Shown piece by piece: positions 44,228-55,652 of a stretch of DNA of 64,000 nucleotides (its first letter is position 1; the number at the start of each line of letters is the position of its first letter). The notes under the pieces are model-generated. The model was not told the origin of the DNA. It ran no database searches and saw only the letters and a program-made list of their open reading frames with translations. The stretch is from Diaporthe sp. PMI_573 (lineage: Eukaryota > Ascomycota > Sordariomycetes > Diaporthales > Diaporthaceae), in the NCBI GenBank assembly GCA_021399435.1, contig JAJTUP010000006.1:1-64000 (forward strand). Direction: 5' to 3'. The translations under genes were made by a program, and so were the position numbers.

Positions 44228-44411
44228 GGGATCAGATACCCAATGTATCTTCCGAGGCGGAACACGCCCAAAGTGTTTTCGCACTACCGTGGTGTCTTCA
44301 TGTCTACCTATCATACTTTTCTCCTCTGAACTATTGAGGATATTGGGAGGCCAGCTGAGATAGAGCGTCCTCTTCAAAATTGAATTAATGTCTTGTTTGA
44401 TACCATCAAGC
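44228..44411. other. 3' flank of the siderophore transporter
   Basis: Short 3' flank between the stop codon and the foldback element. No clear polyadenylation motif could be fixed. Confidence 0.4.
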
Positions 44412-44864
44412 GTTTTCGTTTTTAATCCGTGTACATACTACTACAGAGCCGTAGGCGGTCCCTGCACACAGTGGTAAACACTTAAAGACCCAGCGTTAGA
44501 TATCATACAATGCGGATAACAGCGCGTTTGAAATACGGTCGTGATTTATACCATTGACTGTCATCTTACATGCGTCTTTTTGCAAGTAACTGGCAATTGT
44601 GTACAAAAGTCTATCACAGCAACAGGGCACCTAAAGCCATACTAGTATGTAAGCAGCACGCTCACTAGGCATATTTACATCAAGTGCACATCACAGTAAG
44701 TGTCTTTTATCTATTTATGTTTCATTTGTGCTACGATCGTATTTTAAACCTACTGTTATCGGCATTGCATGTTATCTAACGCTGGGTGTTTGAGCGTTTA
44801 CCACTATGCAAAGGGACCGCCTACTGCTCAATAATAAGAGTATGTATACGAATCAAAAACGAAA
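44412..44864. mobile_element. Foldback/MITE-like element (about 450 bp)
   Basis: Two arms of 130-150 bases face each other. The left arm holds GTGTACATACTACTACAGAG, GTAGGCGGTCCC, GTGGTAAACACTT, CCCAGCGTTAGATATCAT and AATACGGTCGTG. The right arm, read in reverse complement, has GTATACATACTCTTATTATT, GTAGGCGGTCCC, GTGGTAAACGCTC, CCCAGCGTTAGATAACAT and AATACGATCGTA. There is no coding capacity. It lies 185 bp after the transporter stop codon, so it may form part of its 3' region. The target duplication was not found. Confidence 0.7.
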
Positions 44865-46717
44865 CCATTTAGCTGTCTTTTCGGTAAGGAATATCGGTCA
44901 CATAGAGCGACCACTGCCCTAAGTGCTGTCGCCGCACTGAATCCGACACTACTGTCGAGCAGGTCAGAAAGTGTACCGAAGTCGCGACACCAGTTTGCCA
45001 TTTAGGACAGCGACAGCCGTCAAACAACGGAGTTCAGGCTTCCCTGGATGCACCGGGCCTGGTCCGGCGGTGGCGAGCGGGTAGAACGCGGATGTCAAGC
45101 AGACAAAAGAGGACTCTTTAAATTTAGGCGTGGATGATGTGATCCAATGCGGGTGCTTCAGAATATAGCATAAAAAAACGCATACTCAGCCCAGGCTAAT
45201 CAGGATGCTCGAAACATCTGGAGCTTTTAGCGTAAGAATAATTTCATTGCTCAAGAAACAAGACAACCTAAAAAACCTAGCCTCGGTAATATCTTCTGGA
45301 TTGCATGCACTACCTGTGCACAGCCGCTCCAGATAGTCGTGTTCATTTCAATCCAAGTCATTCCGTAATTATCTGGTAAGCTGAAAGGCTTCGGGGTCCA
45401 GCCCCCCCCCTCCCCCAACCAATCATCAGCAGGTGGAAACAACACCTTTGTAAGGCCACAGAGCCGGCAAGAGTGGTTGACCCCGAAATACCCCCCTTGG
45501 AGCCGGAGGTCAAATACCCCTGGAAGAAACCACAGAGTGCTTGCTACATGCCGATATAATGTTCCCGGGCCAAAATGCCGATAACAGTGTTAGAGTAGAC
45601 AATATAGTCTGTATGTTGCGTTTGTATTCCTACGGGTCTCATCGTCGCAAGCGGAGTCCATTCTGATAATGAAAATTATGTTATTGATAAATATGAACCT
45701 CGCCTTCTGGTTGCAAAAAGACTGCAGCACCAGATAAGCTTTCATGCGGAAGCCAGTCTCCACTTCGAGGAAGTTTCGAAATCACAAAATCGAATACTAG
45801 TGCGGACCGCGGCCGAACTGCCCGTATATGAGTGATTGGCCTGTTGGGAGAACCAGTAGATGTTGCATGGTTCGATACTCAGACGTGTGCCAGCCGAAGC
45901 CCGTATTCGCAGCAGATTTGATGGGATTCGTTAGGGAGCGCTGGGAGACCTGACACGTGTAGATGGTCGAGAAGACAAAAGTTGTCGCGAAAGTGACTCA
46001 TCTCTTCGTGGGCAAAGCTGGGCGTCAAGATGTGTAGAATTCGTCGCAGGTCTGGTGTCGAATTCCAACAACTTGAATTGCATTTTGGTTAAGTGAATTA
46101 CGCTCTGGAATGGATGACAAAATGAAGAAGCCCAGGCGTGATGTGCTGATCTCAGGCGATTGGAATGCTCCGCAGATGTGAGTCGGCGATGTCGGGCCAC
46201 TTCCAAGCGTGAAAACTTGTACTTGAAGTGCTCCGAGATCGTTGTTCGACCTGTATGGCTTCCTTTCCATTCCTTCTGAGTGACACAGAACCCATTTTAA
46301 TCAACTTGTCTGCATACCATGCATGCTCGATTTGTTTTCTGGCAATGTACATGCGGTATTAAAAAGAACGCTTACTCAGCCCGGACCAATCGGGGCTTTT
46401 GAGCAGGTTCTCGCGTATCTCGAGGGCTTATCCAGGTCAAGTCACCACGAACTCACCACTGAACCCCCATCTGCTCGAGAAGTGAAGCATCACAAGTGCT
46501 TTCCGAGTATTGAGCTGCAGCAAATTGGACTGAGGTCCATGATAGGTTGCTCTGACACGTCTGTATCCACAAGCACACGCGGTTCAAACTTTTCTTGGCG
46601 TGAACCATGCTGTGAGTCTTGCGGAGGCTAAATGAGCTAGCCCACTTGTCATTCGTCACCATGCAACGTCGTGTCCGATGCCGCATCGTCACAAAGCGCA
46701 ATGACTTCATGGAAATG
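44865..46717. other. Intergenic region upstream of the thiamine gene
   Basis: About 1.85 kb with no convincing coding frame. ORFs of 80-100 codons overlap on both strands without motifs. Repeats were not seen. Confidence 0.45.
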
Positions 46718-46726
46718 TATAAAAAG
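46718..46726 (+). promoter_or_regulatory. TATA box of the THI5/NMT1 gene
   Basis: TATAAAAAG followed by a pyrimidine-rich stretch (CCCCCTCCTTTCGTCC). Transcription would start near 46750, putting the riboswitch intron inside a 5' leader of about 400 bases. Confidence 0.6.
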
Positions 46727-46884
46727 CCGCCCCCTCCTTTCGTCCACAGACAGGCTCCGTCTTCCCTTCAAAAAATACAACCCACATTTTCCCAATTTCT
46801 CAATTCCATCGAAAACTTACAGAGAGTACGGTGTTCCTCTTCAGGAAGCATGATATCTCTCGCCATGGAATCATCCAGGTCAAG

Positions 46885-47135
46885 GTAACTAGGTGAAAAG
46901 TACACATCCGGGTGTTCGGCTCTTCCTGCTGCGAAACCTGCTGCATTGGCCTTGTCCATGGATTCCACACTTTGCTGGACTTCATGGCCAAGGCGAATCA
47001 GCATTTGGTTCAAAGCGGAGGAGTTGATCTGAGAAATACCGGTTGAACTTGAACTGGATAATACCAGCGAAAGGACATGTGGACCTTTAATCCTCCCTCC
47101 CCTTCCCATGGCATAGATCGGACTGACCATCCTAG
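46885..47135 (+). other. Predicted 5'-leader intron containing the TPP aptamer
   Basis: Donor GTAACT at 46885, branch-like ACTGACC at 47121-47127 and acceptor CCTAG at 47131-47135. In known fungal NMT1 genes TPP binding controls splice-site choice in just such a leader intron. The ATG words between 46851 and 46865 would create upstream ORFs in the unspliced form. Splice sites are inferred, not observed. Confidence 0.5.
46900..47083 (+). ncRNA. TPP (thiamine pyrophosphate) riboswitch, fungal type with long P3
   Basis: The invariant aptamer words occur in order. P1 and P2 5' strands with CATCCGGGTGTTC lie at 46904-46916. CTGAGAAATACCGG (47032-47045) is the pyrimidine-sensor helix plus P2 closure. 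GAACTGGATAATACCAGCGA (47051-47070) is the P4/P5 pyrophosphate sensor, followed by AAGGACATGT, which re-forms P1. Between them P3 is extended to about 110 bases: GCTGCATTGGCC near 46950 pairs with GGCCAAGGCGAATCAGC near 46990, and CTCTTCCTGCT with AGCGGAGGAG. Fungal NMT1 and THI4 aptamers are known for variable P3. It would repress the downstream gene when TPP is plentiful through alternative splicing of the leader intron. Confidence 0.9.
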
Positions 47136-47167
47136 CTTTCCGACCTATCCGGAGGAACACTTGCAAG

Positions 47168-48370
47168 ATGTCGACTGACAAGATTACGTTCCTCACCAAC
47201 TGGTAGGATAATATGAAAAAGACTTCCCAGCAGCTCTTAGTAACATAAAAGTACCTCAGGCACGCCACGCCTTACCATGCGCCATTGTATCTTGCTCAGG
47301 CAAAGGGCTTCTTCAAGGAAGAGGGCATCAAGGTCGCCCTGCTTGAGCCCAACGACCCAAGCGTGAGTGCATACGCTGCACAAAGCTGTATCTCACCGCA
47401 TACTCACCACAGTCTGCTTAGGACGTCACTGAGATCATCGGATCCGGCAAAGTAGACCTCGGCTTTAAGGCCATGATCCACACCCTTGCTGTATGTTTGT
47501 CTCGCGTGCTACAAGGATGAATAAAATGCTCACAACCTTGCGCAGGCTAAAGCACGCGACTTCCCGGTCACGTCCATTGGCAGTCTTCTTGACGAGCCTT
47601 TCACGGGTGTCGTCTACCTCAAGTCGTCCGGCATCACCACCGACTTCCAGACCCTCAAGGGCAAGCGCATCGGATATGTCGGCGAGTTCGGAAAGATCCA
47701 GATCGACGAGCTGACCTCCCACTATGGGATGACCCCTTCGGACTACACCGCGGTCCGCTGCGGAATGAATGTGTCCAAGGCCATCATCAAGGGCGAGATC
47801 GACGCCGGCATCGGCCTGGAAAACGTGCAGATGGTCGAGCTCGAGGAGTGGCTCGCCTCTCAGGGCCGCCCCAAGAGCGACGTCCAGATGCTGCGCATCG
47901 ACCAGCTGGCCGAGCTGGGCTGCTGCTGCTTCTGCTCCATCCTGTACATCGGCAACGACAAATTCCTCGCCGAGAACCCGGACAAGGTCCGCGCGTTCCT
48001 GCGCGCCGTCAAGCGTGCCACTGACTTCGTGCTCAAGCAGCCCGAGAAGGCGTGGCTGGAGTACGTCGACTTCAAGCCGGTCATGGGCACGGAGCTCAAC
48101 CGCAAGATCTTCGAGCGGAGCTTCGCGTACTTCTCCAAGGACCTCAAGAACGTCCAGCGCGACTGGCAGAAGGTCACCAAGTATGGGAAGCGGCTTGGTG
48201 TTCTAAGCGCCGACTTTGAGCCCAACTACACCAACGAGTACCTTGCGTGGACTCTGGCAGGGGAGTCGCAGGACCCCCTGGGTGACCAGAAGCGCATGGC
48301 GGAGCTGCAGAGCAACGTTGCGGACAAGGGTGGCTTCCGCCGCCTTCAAGTTGAGGAAATCCAGGTTTGA
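47168..48370 (+). CDS. NMT1: HMP-phosphate synthase, thiamine pyrimidine biosynthesis (THI5/NMT1 family)
   Basis: Four exons: 47168-47202, 47260-47362, 47422-47490 and 47546-48370, with introns of 57, 59 and 55 nt; 343 residues. It starts [20 protein letters not shown]. Key residues stand at the numbers known from yeast Thi5: Lys62 (binds PLP), His66 (histidine consumed as pyrimidine source, in FKAMIHT) and the iron-binding CCCFC motif at 195-199 ([14 protein letters not shown]). The enzyme makes 4-amino-5-hydroxymethyl-2-methylpyrimidine phosphate from PLP and its own His66 in a single-turnover, iron-dependent reaction in the cytosol. It has the periplasmic-binding-protein fold. The TPP riboswitch in the leader gives feedback control. 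The donor of intron 1 (GTAGGA) is weak. A long minus-strand ORF over exon 4 is a shadow of its high-GC codon use. Confidence 0.95.
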
Positions 48371-50010
48371 ACAGGAATGTGTTGCGGCCATGCACTCAAC
48401 GTACGCTTGGCTCGCTGGCAACAGCTCGGAGAGCTCTACATACGGGCGGCCACTCATTTCAAACGAACCAAATGTGCCATTCTCTCGTTAATAGACTAGC
48501 ACAATAAAGCCCGTTTCGACCTGCTTAACACTAAGTCACGAGTATCTTGCTGGTATTACTCTTGACTAATTTTGAGTTCCCATTTCGATTACTATTGCCG
48601 CCACGAACTTCAGCCTCTAGCTAACCCACTTGAGAGACGGAATGTGTTGGAATATCTTCATTTTTGGGTTATTCGTCATATTCAAGCGGTCACTTGCGTT
48701 TTCTAGGGGTTCCCACTTGTCGGAGTCGCCGGGCCGTGTTGAAGCTGAAAACGGGTGGTTCTATTTTGAACACTGGATTTCGATTGTCTAATTATAAGAC
48801 ACAGAAAATTGCTGGCCCGATTGACGGAGATATCTGTGTCATGTTCAAAATGAACGTATGAGCTCAACGCAAGCCAGCTCTGAGCCATTTCTATTTTATA
48901 AAATCGTCCACCTATCCCCGTCTGTAAGGTGGAGTCTGCACAATTCCAGGACGGAAAGCACGGCATTATTGTCGTGTTCAGTGGTCCAGCGGGCTGGGTG
49001 GGCGTCCAGGATGGTTGAGTTGTCACTCAGTTGAGAACCACAATAATGGCATTGCAAGGTTCTTCCATGGAATCCCAGTTGGATGTTCTATCGTATTTCT
49101 GCAATCAGACTTGCCCCGCCCAGGTCCACTTATCGAAGGCAAGCATGCTCCGATAATCCGGAGGATGTGTTGATCAACGGTGTGGCCCCACTGATGTTCT
49201 TATGCCTAGATTAAATGATGTTAAGCAACGTCATTCCAAGAGGGGGGGAATGGGCCAACATTGGTTCTGCGAATTCAGGCACTGTCTTGCGTGCCTGACT
49301 GTGCTAGGAACGATCGAGACTCAGACCGCCAGCCGGTCGTTCGGGCACAGGTCGATTCACCTCGGCGGTCATGACATGTTGGCGGGTGGGTCCGGCAAAC
49401 AGCGAGTCCGGACCGAGAAGGCCGAATCATTTTGGCTGGAGTGAGCAGAAAGGCAACACGCATCGACCTAATCAAGGTAATCAGTGGGCTATACAGCTAT
49501 CTCAATTTTACAAGAAAATGATTGACCCTGGCCGTCGCACGTAGCGTGACTGATGCTGAGACTATAAAGTACTAGCACTGAAAGAGATTCCATAATTGAT
49601 CTGAACAGTTCTTTGCATGCATTGAAACTTATGTAATTAGCTCTCACTATAGCAGCCAACAGAATTGATGTATGCCGAGGCAATTCTTCCCTAATTGTAC
49701 CTAACAACCTCGAGCTACCAATCATACGGAGTCCAGAATCACCCGCAGTTGAGCGAGTCGAGCTCATCATTTCAGGATTGTATTAGAAACGATGCTGTAC
49801 AACGTCCTGTTTCCACAAAGTCTTAATTCGCTGACAGTTTATTATCACGGTTGCAAAGGAACAAATGTTTTGTGAAGCTTTTGAATTCAAGACTAAGAGC
49901 TTAGGTATGTATTTCCAACTCCAATCCCCTCACAAAAAGACCCTTGATCCAAACTATTTTTCCAAGTTTGTCCAACGCTCCTCAATAAGTCATCCCACAC
50001 TTAGATGGGT
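48371..50010. other. Intergenic region
   Basis: About 1.6 kb between two convergent genes. ORFs of 65-107 codons on both strands lack motifs. No repeat or structure stands out. Confidence 0.45.
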
Positions 50011-50448
50011 TTAGATCCTGGCGGGGGTGTAGCTCTTGTCGGGGGTGACCACGTTGCCGGAGGCGACCTCCTTGTCGGTGTAGGCAGGGTAGACGATCAG
50101 GCGCTGGGTGTTGTCGACAACAGCAAAGGTGGTGAACTCGTTGCCGGGGCCGAACTGGTCAGACCAGCCCGAGGTGACGGTGTAAGGGCCGCAGGTAGCA
50201 GGGCCGCCGTTGAGCGTCGAGGCCTTGGCTCCCTTGACGACCTCGGTACAGGGGGTGGTGGTTGCGCCGTTGTTGACGCCGAAGGTCCAGGTGGCGACAG
50301 TGTTGTCGGCGTTGAGGACGCGCTTGAAGCCGGTGATGGTCCATGTGGCCTGAGCCATCATGGAGACTGCCTCGGCCCTGGGCTCGGTGGGAGCGGCCAT
50401 GGAGCCGACGGCGGCGAGGGCAGAGAGGAAGACGGTGGTGAACTGCAT
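50011..50448 (-). CDS. Small secreted protein (145 residues), effector candidate
   Basis: The start at 50448 (MQFTTVFLSALAAVGSMAAP) gives a signal peptide of about 19 residues; the in-frame ATG at 50478 would bury it. The mature part of about 125 residues has two cysteines (TPCTEVV and ATCGPYTV), enough for one disulfide, and conserved-looking blocks WTITGFKRV, TWTFGVNNG, TSGWSDQFGPGNEFTTFAVV and RLIVYPAYTDKE. It resembles a family of fungal secreted proteins that includes elicitors of plant cell death of the MoHrip1 type, as far as I recall; this is a look-alike judgement. No intron. A TATATAAG box on the minus strand at 50598-50590 lies about 140 bp upstream. Confidence 0.8.
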   Translation of the reverse strand: MQFTTVFLSALAAVGSMAAPTEPRAEAVSMMAQATWTITGFKRVLNADNTVATWTFGVNNGATTTPCTEVVKGAKASTLNGGPATCGPYTVTSGWSDQFGPGNEFTTFAVVDNTQRLIVYPAYTDKEVASGNVVTPDKSYTPARI

Positions 50449-50589
50449 TTTGATTATGGTATTATGATTATTACTCAAAGTGTATGAGTTCTTAGAGGAG
50501 CAGGATAAGGTTTGAAGGGTTGATGTGATTGTGTGGGTGGTGGATGAGGTAGAGGGCTGGATATGTTTACTCGACAGAGCAGCTCTGAC

Positions 50590-50598
50590 CTTATATAG
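50590..50598 (-). promoter_or_regulatory. TATA box of the small secreted protein
   Basis: On the minus strand CTATATAAGG, about 140 bp before the start codon at 50448, giving a leader of roughly 110 bases. Confidence 0.5.
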
Positions 50599-52995
50599 AG
50601 ATCATGACCTTGGTGGAGCATACAGGTCGTCCAAGACATGCATGCATATCATGAGAGCAGCCTCAGAGCAGCCTTGAGATCTTACTACAAAGTACTACGT
50701 ACCAGGGCTTACCGTCACTTCCGTTCTCCAACGTCGTCATGGCTCGTAAATGGTACCGAGTGATCCTCGTTAAGATCTCCCCACCGAGCAGTTGTCAGCT
50801 GTTTGCGGAGGCATGGTGGGTCAGGTGGCCGAGGAGAGGATACCCCAGGCTGCCATCGCGTAAAGGGCCAACGGCAGTGTGCGTTCCTGGCGGCAGACGT
50901 TGAGCCTTGGATCGGCATGGCACCGAGGACCCGAGCTCGTATTCACTCCGGCTTCCGTGTTGTGTGGAGTAGGGTGTCGACGCTAGAGACAAACCCGCCA
51001 ATCCTACGTCAGATTTTGGGGAACTCCTTTGTTCTCGTATGTAAGCTTAATCTGGGTGGATCTTCGTCTCTGTTGCTTGGCGCTCGGCTTGCTGGAAATA
51101 GGAACAATGCGGAGCGGGCGAGAGATCGATCCTGGGGGCTGTGGTTCGGTTCTAAACTGAGGCTGCACGCCTGACCTTCACCGCGCTGCACATCGTATTT
51201 CCTTTTTCACCGATTGATGCAATAGTGCCTTATAACAACTAAGAAGAGACAGAGGACATGAGGTGCATGAAACGTTCCATCAGACCACCACGTTCATAGG
51301 ATGCCTTCGATGCATGTCTTTCGCTTCGCTTCTGCATCAGTGCTCATGTAGGGAGTTCACACCCCAGATGCCTAATAAAACTTTCGCTCAACAAATTCCG
51401 TTGATCAGCAGGGGTTTTGCAGTATGTTCCTGCCTGCTAGCAAGGGGCTACTTGAGGTCATAGTCTTCTCTTTACCCACAGCAAGAGGGGCGGGTGTTTC
51501 CACATGCCCATCGAATATTCTCATTGACCCCTCACGTTCTCGCCGCATCCTTTTCGCCTCCACGATGCCATTGAAGCGCATCAATATTCCGACACGACCG
51601 AAATGCCACCTGGGCACCGGGCATGACTGACGCCATCACAGTATCTGACAAGGTCTCAGCCACATCACGCCACGGAAGCCGCTAACGTGTTTTGATGATA
51701 CGAACACAAGACAACTGGGAAGCACACATGTGAGGGAAGACTCGTGCCTCAAGCTGCATCCGCACTGAGAGATTTGTTGTCCACGGTCACGTCGAGGTTT
51801 CAATCGCCACAGCATTGCCTCCTCGGGCTTCGATGACGAGAGCCACGAAAGTCTATTGACCATTTTTGTGCCTCTTGATACATCTGTGTCAACGAGACAC
51901 CTCGCATGTGTCTTAGCCGTGATTTCACTGAGAGTTGAGTCTCAGCCCACGCGCACGATCTGGGCGGAATCAATGCCCAGGGCTGCCAGGCGGCCACGGT
52001 CGCCCTTGTTGTGCGGAATCCGAATGACACGTTGACTTCGACCAGAGCTGGCTGCTCCACATTCATATGGGTCCGCCTGGATGCGATCCTGGTATACTTG
52101 ACGTGACGTCGATCACAAGCTCTAGACCTCTGCATTGCCTCCCTAATCTTGCTGCTCGGGGGTCCCTAGTTCTTGCATCGAGTGCTCTAGGTCCGCGGCG
52201 GCCGTGGGGCGGTTGATTCATGTCCTCACTGAACCCCTGAGCAGGGTTGGTTTGATGCTGGGACAAGTCATAGGCTCGCGGCGATCATCCGACTTATTCC
52301 CTTCCAATTTTTCCAATCCGCCTAGATCAGGGTTCGGACTGCGAACCTGTCTTTGTACTGGTCGAGACTGCAGAAGAGGCAGTGCGAGATAAATATGTCC
52401 TCAGAATCACAACCCAGCCGACTTGATAGCTAATGTCTTTAGAAGCGTTACTGGCCCTGAGACGTTTTTCCTGCGAAACGTGTAGGACGCTGTGTGTAGC
52501 ACACGGCTGGATCATGCACTTGATTCACCTTATGACTTGCCCCAGACATGTTAGCCTCACAAACATTTTCGACACGTTGGCTCGAAATTACAGTAGGACT
52601 AACGGTGGGCAGGAACACGAAACATGGCGCTGGACCGTTGGTTTGCAACCCAGACGGTTCTGCTTTCGTCACTGTAACTCGAAGTTTGAGTTGATTCGTG
52701 AAAATCATGGCAGTGGTGGCCTTGAAGGATTCGGTTTGTTGTTGAGCAAGACGTCAATGGTCACTTGAGAACAGCATCTCATATAAAAACTCTCGTGCCT
52801 AGGTAGTACTTCTACAAGCGTTGTTAGACATCTCGGACTTTTGTATCTGAGTGCTGCTATTGGCTCACCAAGGAGTGACATGAACTGGGACCCTCGAAGA
52901 ATATGGCCGCGTGGTGAAAAGTTCTTGCAGTCTTCTGCTTGAACGGATCTCTTTCGGACACTGCTATGCTTTCAGTAGACACAACAACACGCCAT
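50599..52995. other. Intergenic region, no gene supported
   Basis: About 2.4 kb of normal composition. ORFs up to 123 codons (50803-51174 plus strand) occur on all frames but have no domain, signal peptide or splice logic that I can support. Confidence 0.45.
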
Positions 52996-55224
52996 CTACC
53001 CGAGAACAAGAGAAACTTCTTCCAATGCTAACGCTTCCCAATCCGCCTTATGAACTTGGCCTACTGCCAGACGGTATGCGACCCCGTCAATCCACTCCAC
53101 CCATAATACCGTATAGTCCTCCCATGTTTTGATGGGGCGCGTGTATAATCGGAGGTGTTCATCAAAAGTCTTGCTGTAGTACCGTGCCCAGCAGATAGCC
53201 ACCAACTCGACGTCGGTCGCTGCAGCCCACCCGTTGTCCAATCGAGGGAAGCGTGACAGCTGCTCTTCGTTGTGCAGTCTTAAAGTTCCAATCACCTTTT
53301 CTTGGCTATTGTAAAGTGCAGCCTTATTCCCCTCGTCTGCCTGAAAGGCAAAAACGTGGGCACGACGGGTGTCACAGCAGAGATATGGTGTTTGCTCCGG
53401 CATGAATGGCTGAGTAGACTCCTTAATGTCTGGTACAGGGAATGGCCAGTGCCATGGGTGTTCGTGGTCATTGTCATCGGTCATGTTCTTGTGTCGAAAA
53501 GTGTATCTGTCGCATCCGTCGGGGTGAAGCAGCACATCATTGTTTCCCTCTCCAGGGTTGACCGCCTCCGAGATTGCGTGTCGAGTCCATCCAGGAGGCA
53601 AGGGTTTTTCAAAGTCTTTGTACGCTTCGCGGGTCTCGAACCAGGAGTTCCCGATCCTTCGCTTCTGCGACGTAGTAGGGGAGTCGCAAGCATACCATGT
53701 GGTGATGGGGATTGTCTCTTTCATCCACCAAGCACTTGGATTGGCGGGGCCAGCTTCGAATTGAGAAATATCCACAAGGCCTTTCCACCCTACCCATGAC
53801 CAAGACGGCAGGATACACGGACGTAGTTGACTCGGATTAGGGCTGCCAGAGGGTACTCGTCGTCGGAGGTTGGTGTGGTCCCATTGAGGTCTCCAACTCA
53901 GCGCTGCCTCGAAGAACATTTCCGGGATTCCACAGAGGAATCCTCCCAAGAAGCACCGGCTGAAGACGGTAAGCAGTCCAAATATTCCTGGCAGAGCATC
54001 TTCGTCGTATGTTAGTGCTCTCTGGTTGTAATGACCAAGGAGGTTTGCGAGGGACAAAAGATTCGGCATGCCGCGCATGATTTCGCCCATGCGAGGATTG
54101 ATGTACTTCTCCGCATCCACCCCGAGATGCAGGTGCTCTTCCCAAATGCTGCGCTGGCAAATCCAGTGCAAAGAGCCTTTACTAAAAATGAGGCGTCTGG
54201 ATGCCATGTTGAACTCTTGATACGTCCAACCACGCTTGTGGTACTGGCCCCATGTGCTGAATTCGAAGTAACCGTGTTTGTCGTGAATGAAATTTTCTTC
54301 GCCAAACGGGATTAACGTGTTGTCGAGGGACCTCCCCCGTGAGGTCCCTTCCAAACCCGGAAGGCCGTCTTCGGCATCGCCATCAAAGGCCACGATGGTC
54401 AATGAGGCATTTGCATATATGGCCCCCATGAGTTGAAGCTGGCTTGTGCTCTCAGAAATCCGGGAGTGGTCGATACAAAGAACATCAACCCAAAGATAAC
54501 GCTCGCCGATCATGGTTGTAAGGGCAGTAGCGTGTCGGACTATGGGCGCCAGCTGTGAGGAAATGGCAGGATCGTCAAGGCTGTTATGCCTCTGTAGTCT
54601 GGCCATGGTATCCGGCTGGACCTTGAGCCCACGGGCCTTCCCCCATCGGTAGCTCAAGGTCACGTACGACTTACACTCTTTTCCAGGAACCAAGCACCTG
54701 TTCTCTGTGTCCACAACCCAGGCTGGACGGACTGTCCATATCTTTATGGGATTTTCGCAACTTGCACCGTGAGACGACGCGCATCGTTTCCGCCAGTGGT
54801 CAACGACGCTGATATCAACCCACTTAGAGTCCAAGGCGCGAGCGATGCCGGGATGATTCTGATACGATTCTTTCCGGACGAGTAAGAGATCGGCGTGCAA
54901 TCCACGATGTTTAATTGATTCTGTCAATGAGAGAATGCCTGGTCGACGGATCCTGACGCCCAAGTCTCTTCGGTCTTGTTCGAGGCCGGGAGGTCTAGGT
55001 CTACTAGTACTCTTCCTCTTTTTGCAAAACCTCTGGAACCATTCGATTATGGGCTTGTGTCTGGTGCACCCGATGGACAAAACTTCTTCAAAGGAGCCTA
55101 GATCGATTTCGGGGTCTGTTCTATTATCAGAGGATCCCGAGAGGCGGCTCCAGATCGCTTGGCAGATTTCGCAGTCCGAAGACTCATCTGACATCACTGG
55201 CGATGCCACGATGTTTCCTTCCAT
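52996..55224 (-). CDS. HET-domain protein (heterokaryon incompatibility family)
   Basis: An intronless 742-residue protein. The HET domain (PF06985) has its three core blocks in order: YVTLSYRWG (residues 187-195), RYLWVDVLCIDH (242-253), then AIYANASLTIVAFDG (268-282), and RGWTYQEFNMASRRLIF (331-347). A Cys-rich N-terminus (CEICQAIW, residues 18-25) is common in this family. The C-terminal half includes LPSWSWVGWKG, also typical. HET proteins trigger growth arrest or cell death when fungal individuals with unlike alleles fuse, and are often linked to non-self recognition. No NACHT or repeat domain is attached, so a partner or a different trigger is likely. Start at 55224 (MEGNIVASPVM) is the first ATG of the frame. 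Confidence 0.9.
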   Translation of the reverse strand: MEGNIVASPVMSDESSDCEICQAIWSRLSGSSDNRTDPEIDLGSFEEVLSIGCTRHKPIIEWFQRFCKKRKSTSRPRPPGLEQDRRDLGVRIRRPGILSLTESIKHRGLHADLLLVRKESYQNHPGIARALDSKWVDISVVDHWRKRCASSHGASCENPIKIWTVRPAWVVDTENRCLVPGKECKSYVTLSYRWGKARGLKVQPDTMARLQRHNSLDDPAISSQLAPIVRHATALTTMIGERYLWVDVLCIDHSRISESTSQLQLMGAIYANASLTIVAFDGDAEDGLPGLEGTSRGRSLDNTLIPFGEENFIHDKHGYFEFSTWGQYHKRGWTYQEFNMASRRLIFSKGSLHWICQRSIWEEHLHLGVDAEKYINPRMGEIMRGMPNLLSLANLLGHYNQRALTYDEDALPGIFGLLTVFSRCFLGGFLCGIPEMFFEAALSWRPQWDHTNLRRRVPSGSPNPSQLRPCILPSWSWVGWKGLVDISQFEAGPANPSAWWMKETIPITTWYACDSPTTSQKRRIGNSWFETREAYKDFEKPLPPGWTRHAISEAVNPGEGNNDVLLHPDGCDRYTFRHKNMTDDNDHEHPWHWPFPVPDIKESTQPFMPEQTPYLCCDTRRAHVFAFQADEGNKAALYNSQEKVIGTLRLHNEEQLSRFPRLDNGWAAATDVELVAICWARYYSKTFDEHLRLYTRPIKTWEDYTVLWVEWIDGVAYRLAVGQVHKADWEALALEEVSLVLG

Positions 55225-55652
55225 AATTCATGCGAGGCTGGGACAGAGGCATTAGTTAAATAACTGGCCTCGAAACTGGCAGGGTAGGGAGGACACTGAC
55301 CAGTCTACCACTGTATCGGACGGTCCCGTCTTGGTGGGTCGATGGATGTACGGGGCTGGCTGCTCGGCCACACAAATTGGATCTGGTGTTTTCGAGGTGG
55401 TGGGGCCAAAATCAGAAACACTGTTCTGAATCGGGCGTCGGTAGACTTCTAACGATCCACAATGTTGCCAGAACCTTGGAGGCTATCCGTAATGACGATG
55501 CCTGATTTACCCCTCAAGTAAGATCATTAGTAAGATAGAGCAACGCCGCCGCCAGCCAACCAATCAAAGGCGCTTATGGTGATACTCCTCGATAGGTAGC
55601 GGCACCGTGCAACGCGGAGCCGGGCCTCTTCACGTCGCGGTGCCGCTCCAGG
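55225..55652. other. Upstream region of the HET gene
   Basis: The spacer between the HET start codon and the tandem repeat. No TATA box or gene recognised. Confidence 0.4.

Noticed and set aside
46768..47268. Minus-strand ORF of 166 codons over the THI5/NMT1 leader
   Set aside because: It covers the TPP aptamer and splice sites on the other strand and has no motif; it is a chance open frame.
47769..48225. Long Ser/Arg-rich plus-strand ORF and a 121-codon minus-strand ORF inside exon 4 of THI5/NMT1
   Set aside because: Both are shadows created by the high GC3 of the real gene.
50005..50487. Plus-strand Gly/Asp-rich ORF of 160 codons
   Set aside because: It is the antisense shadow of the small secreted protein, whose signal peptide and TATA box support the minus strand.
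53302..53799. Plus-strand ORFs within the HET gene
   Set aside because: They are antisense to conserved HET-protein sequence; no independent motif.
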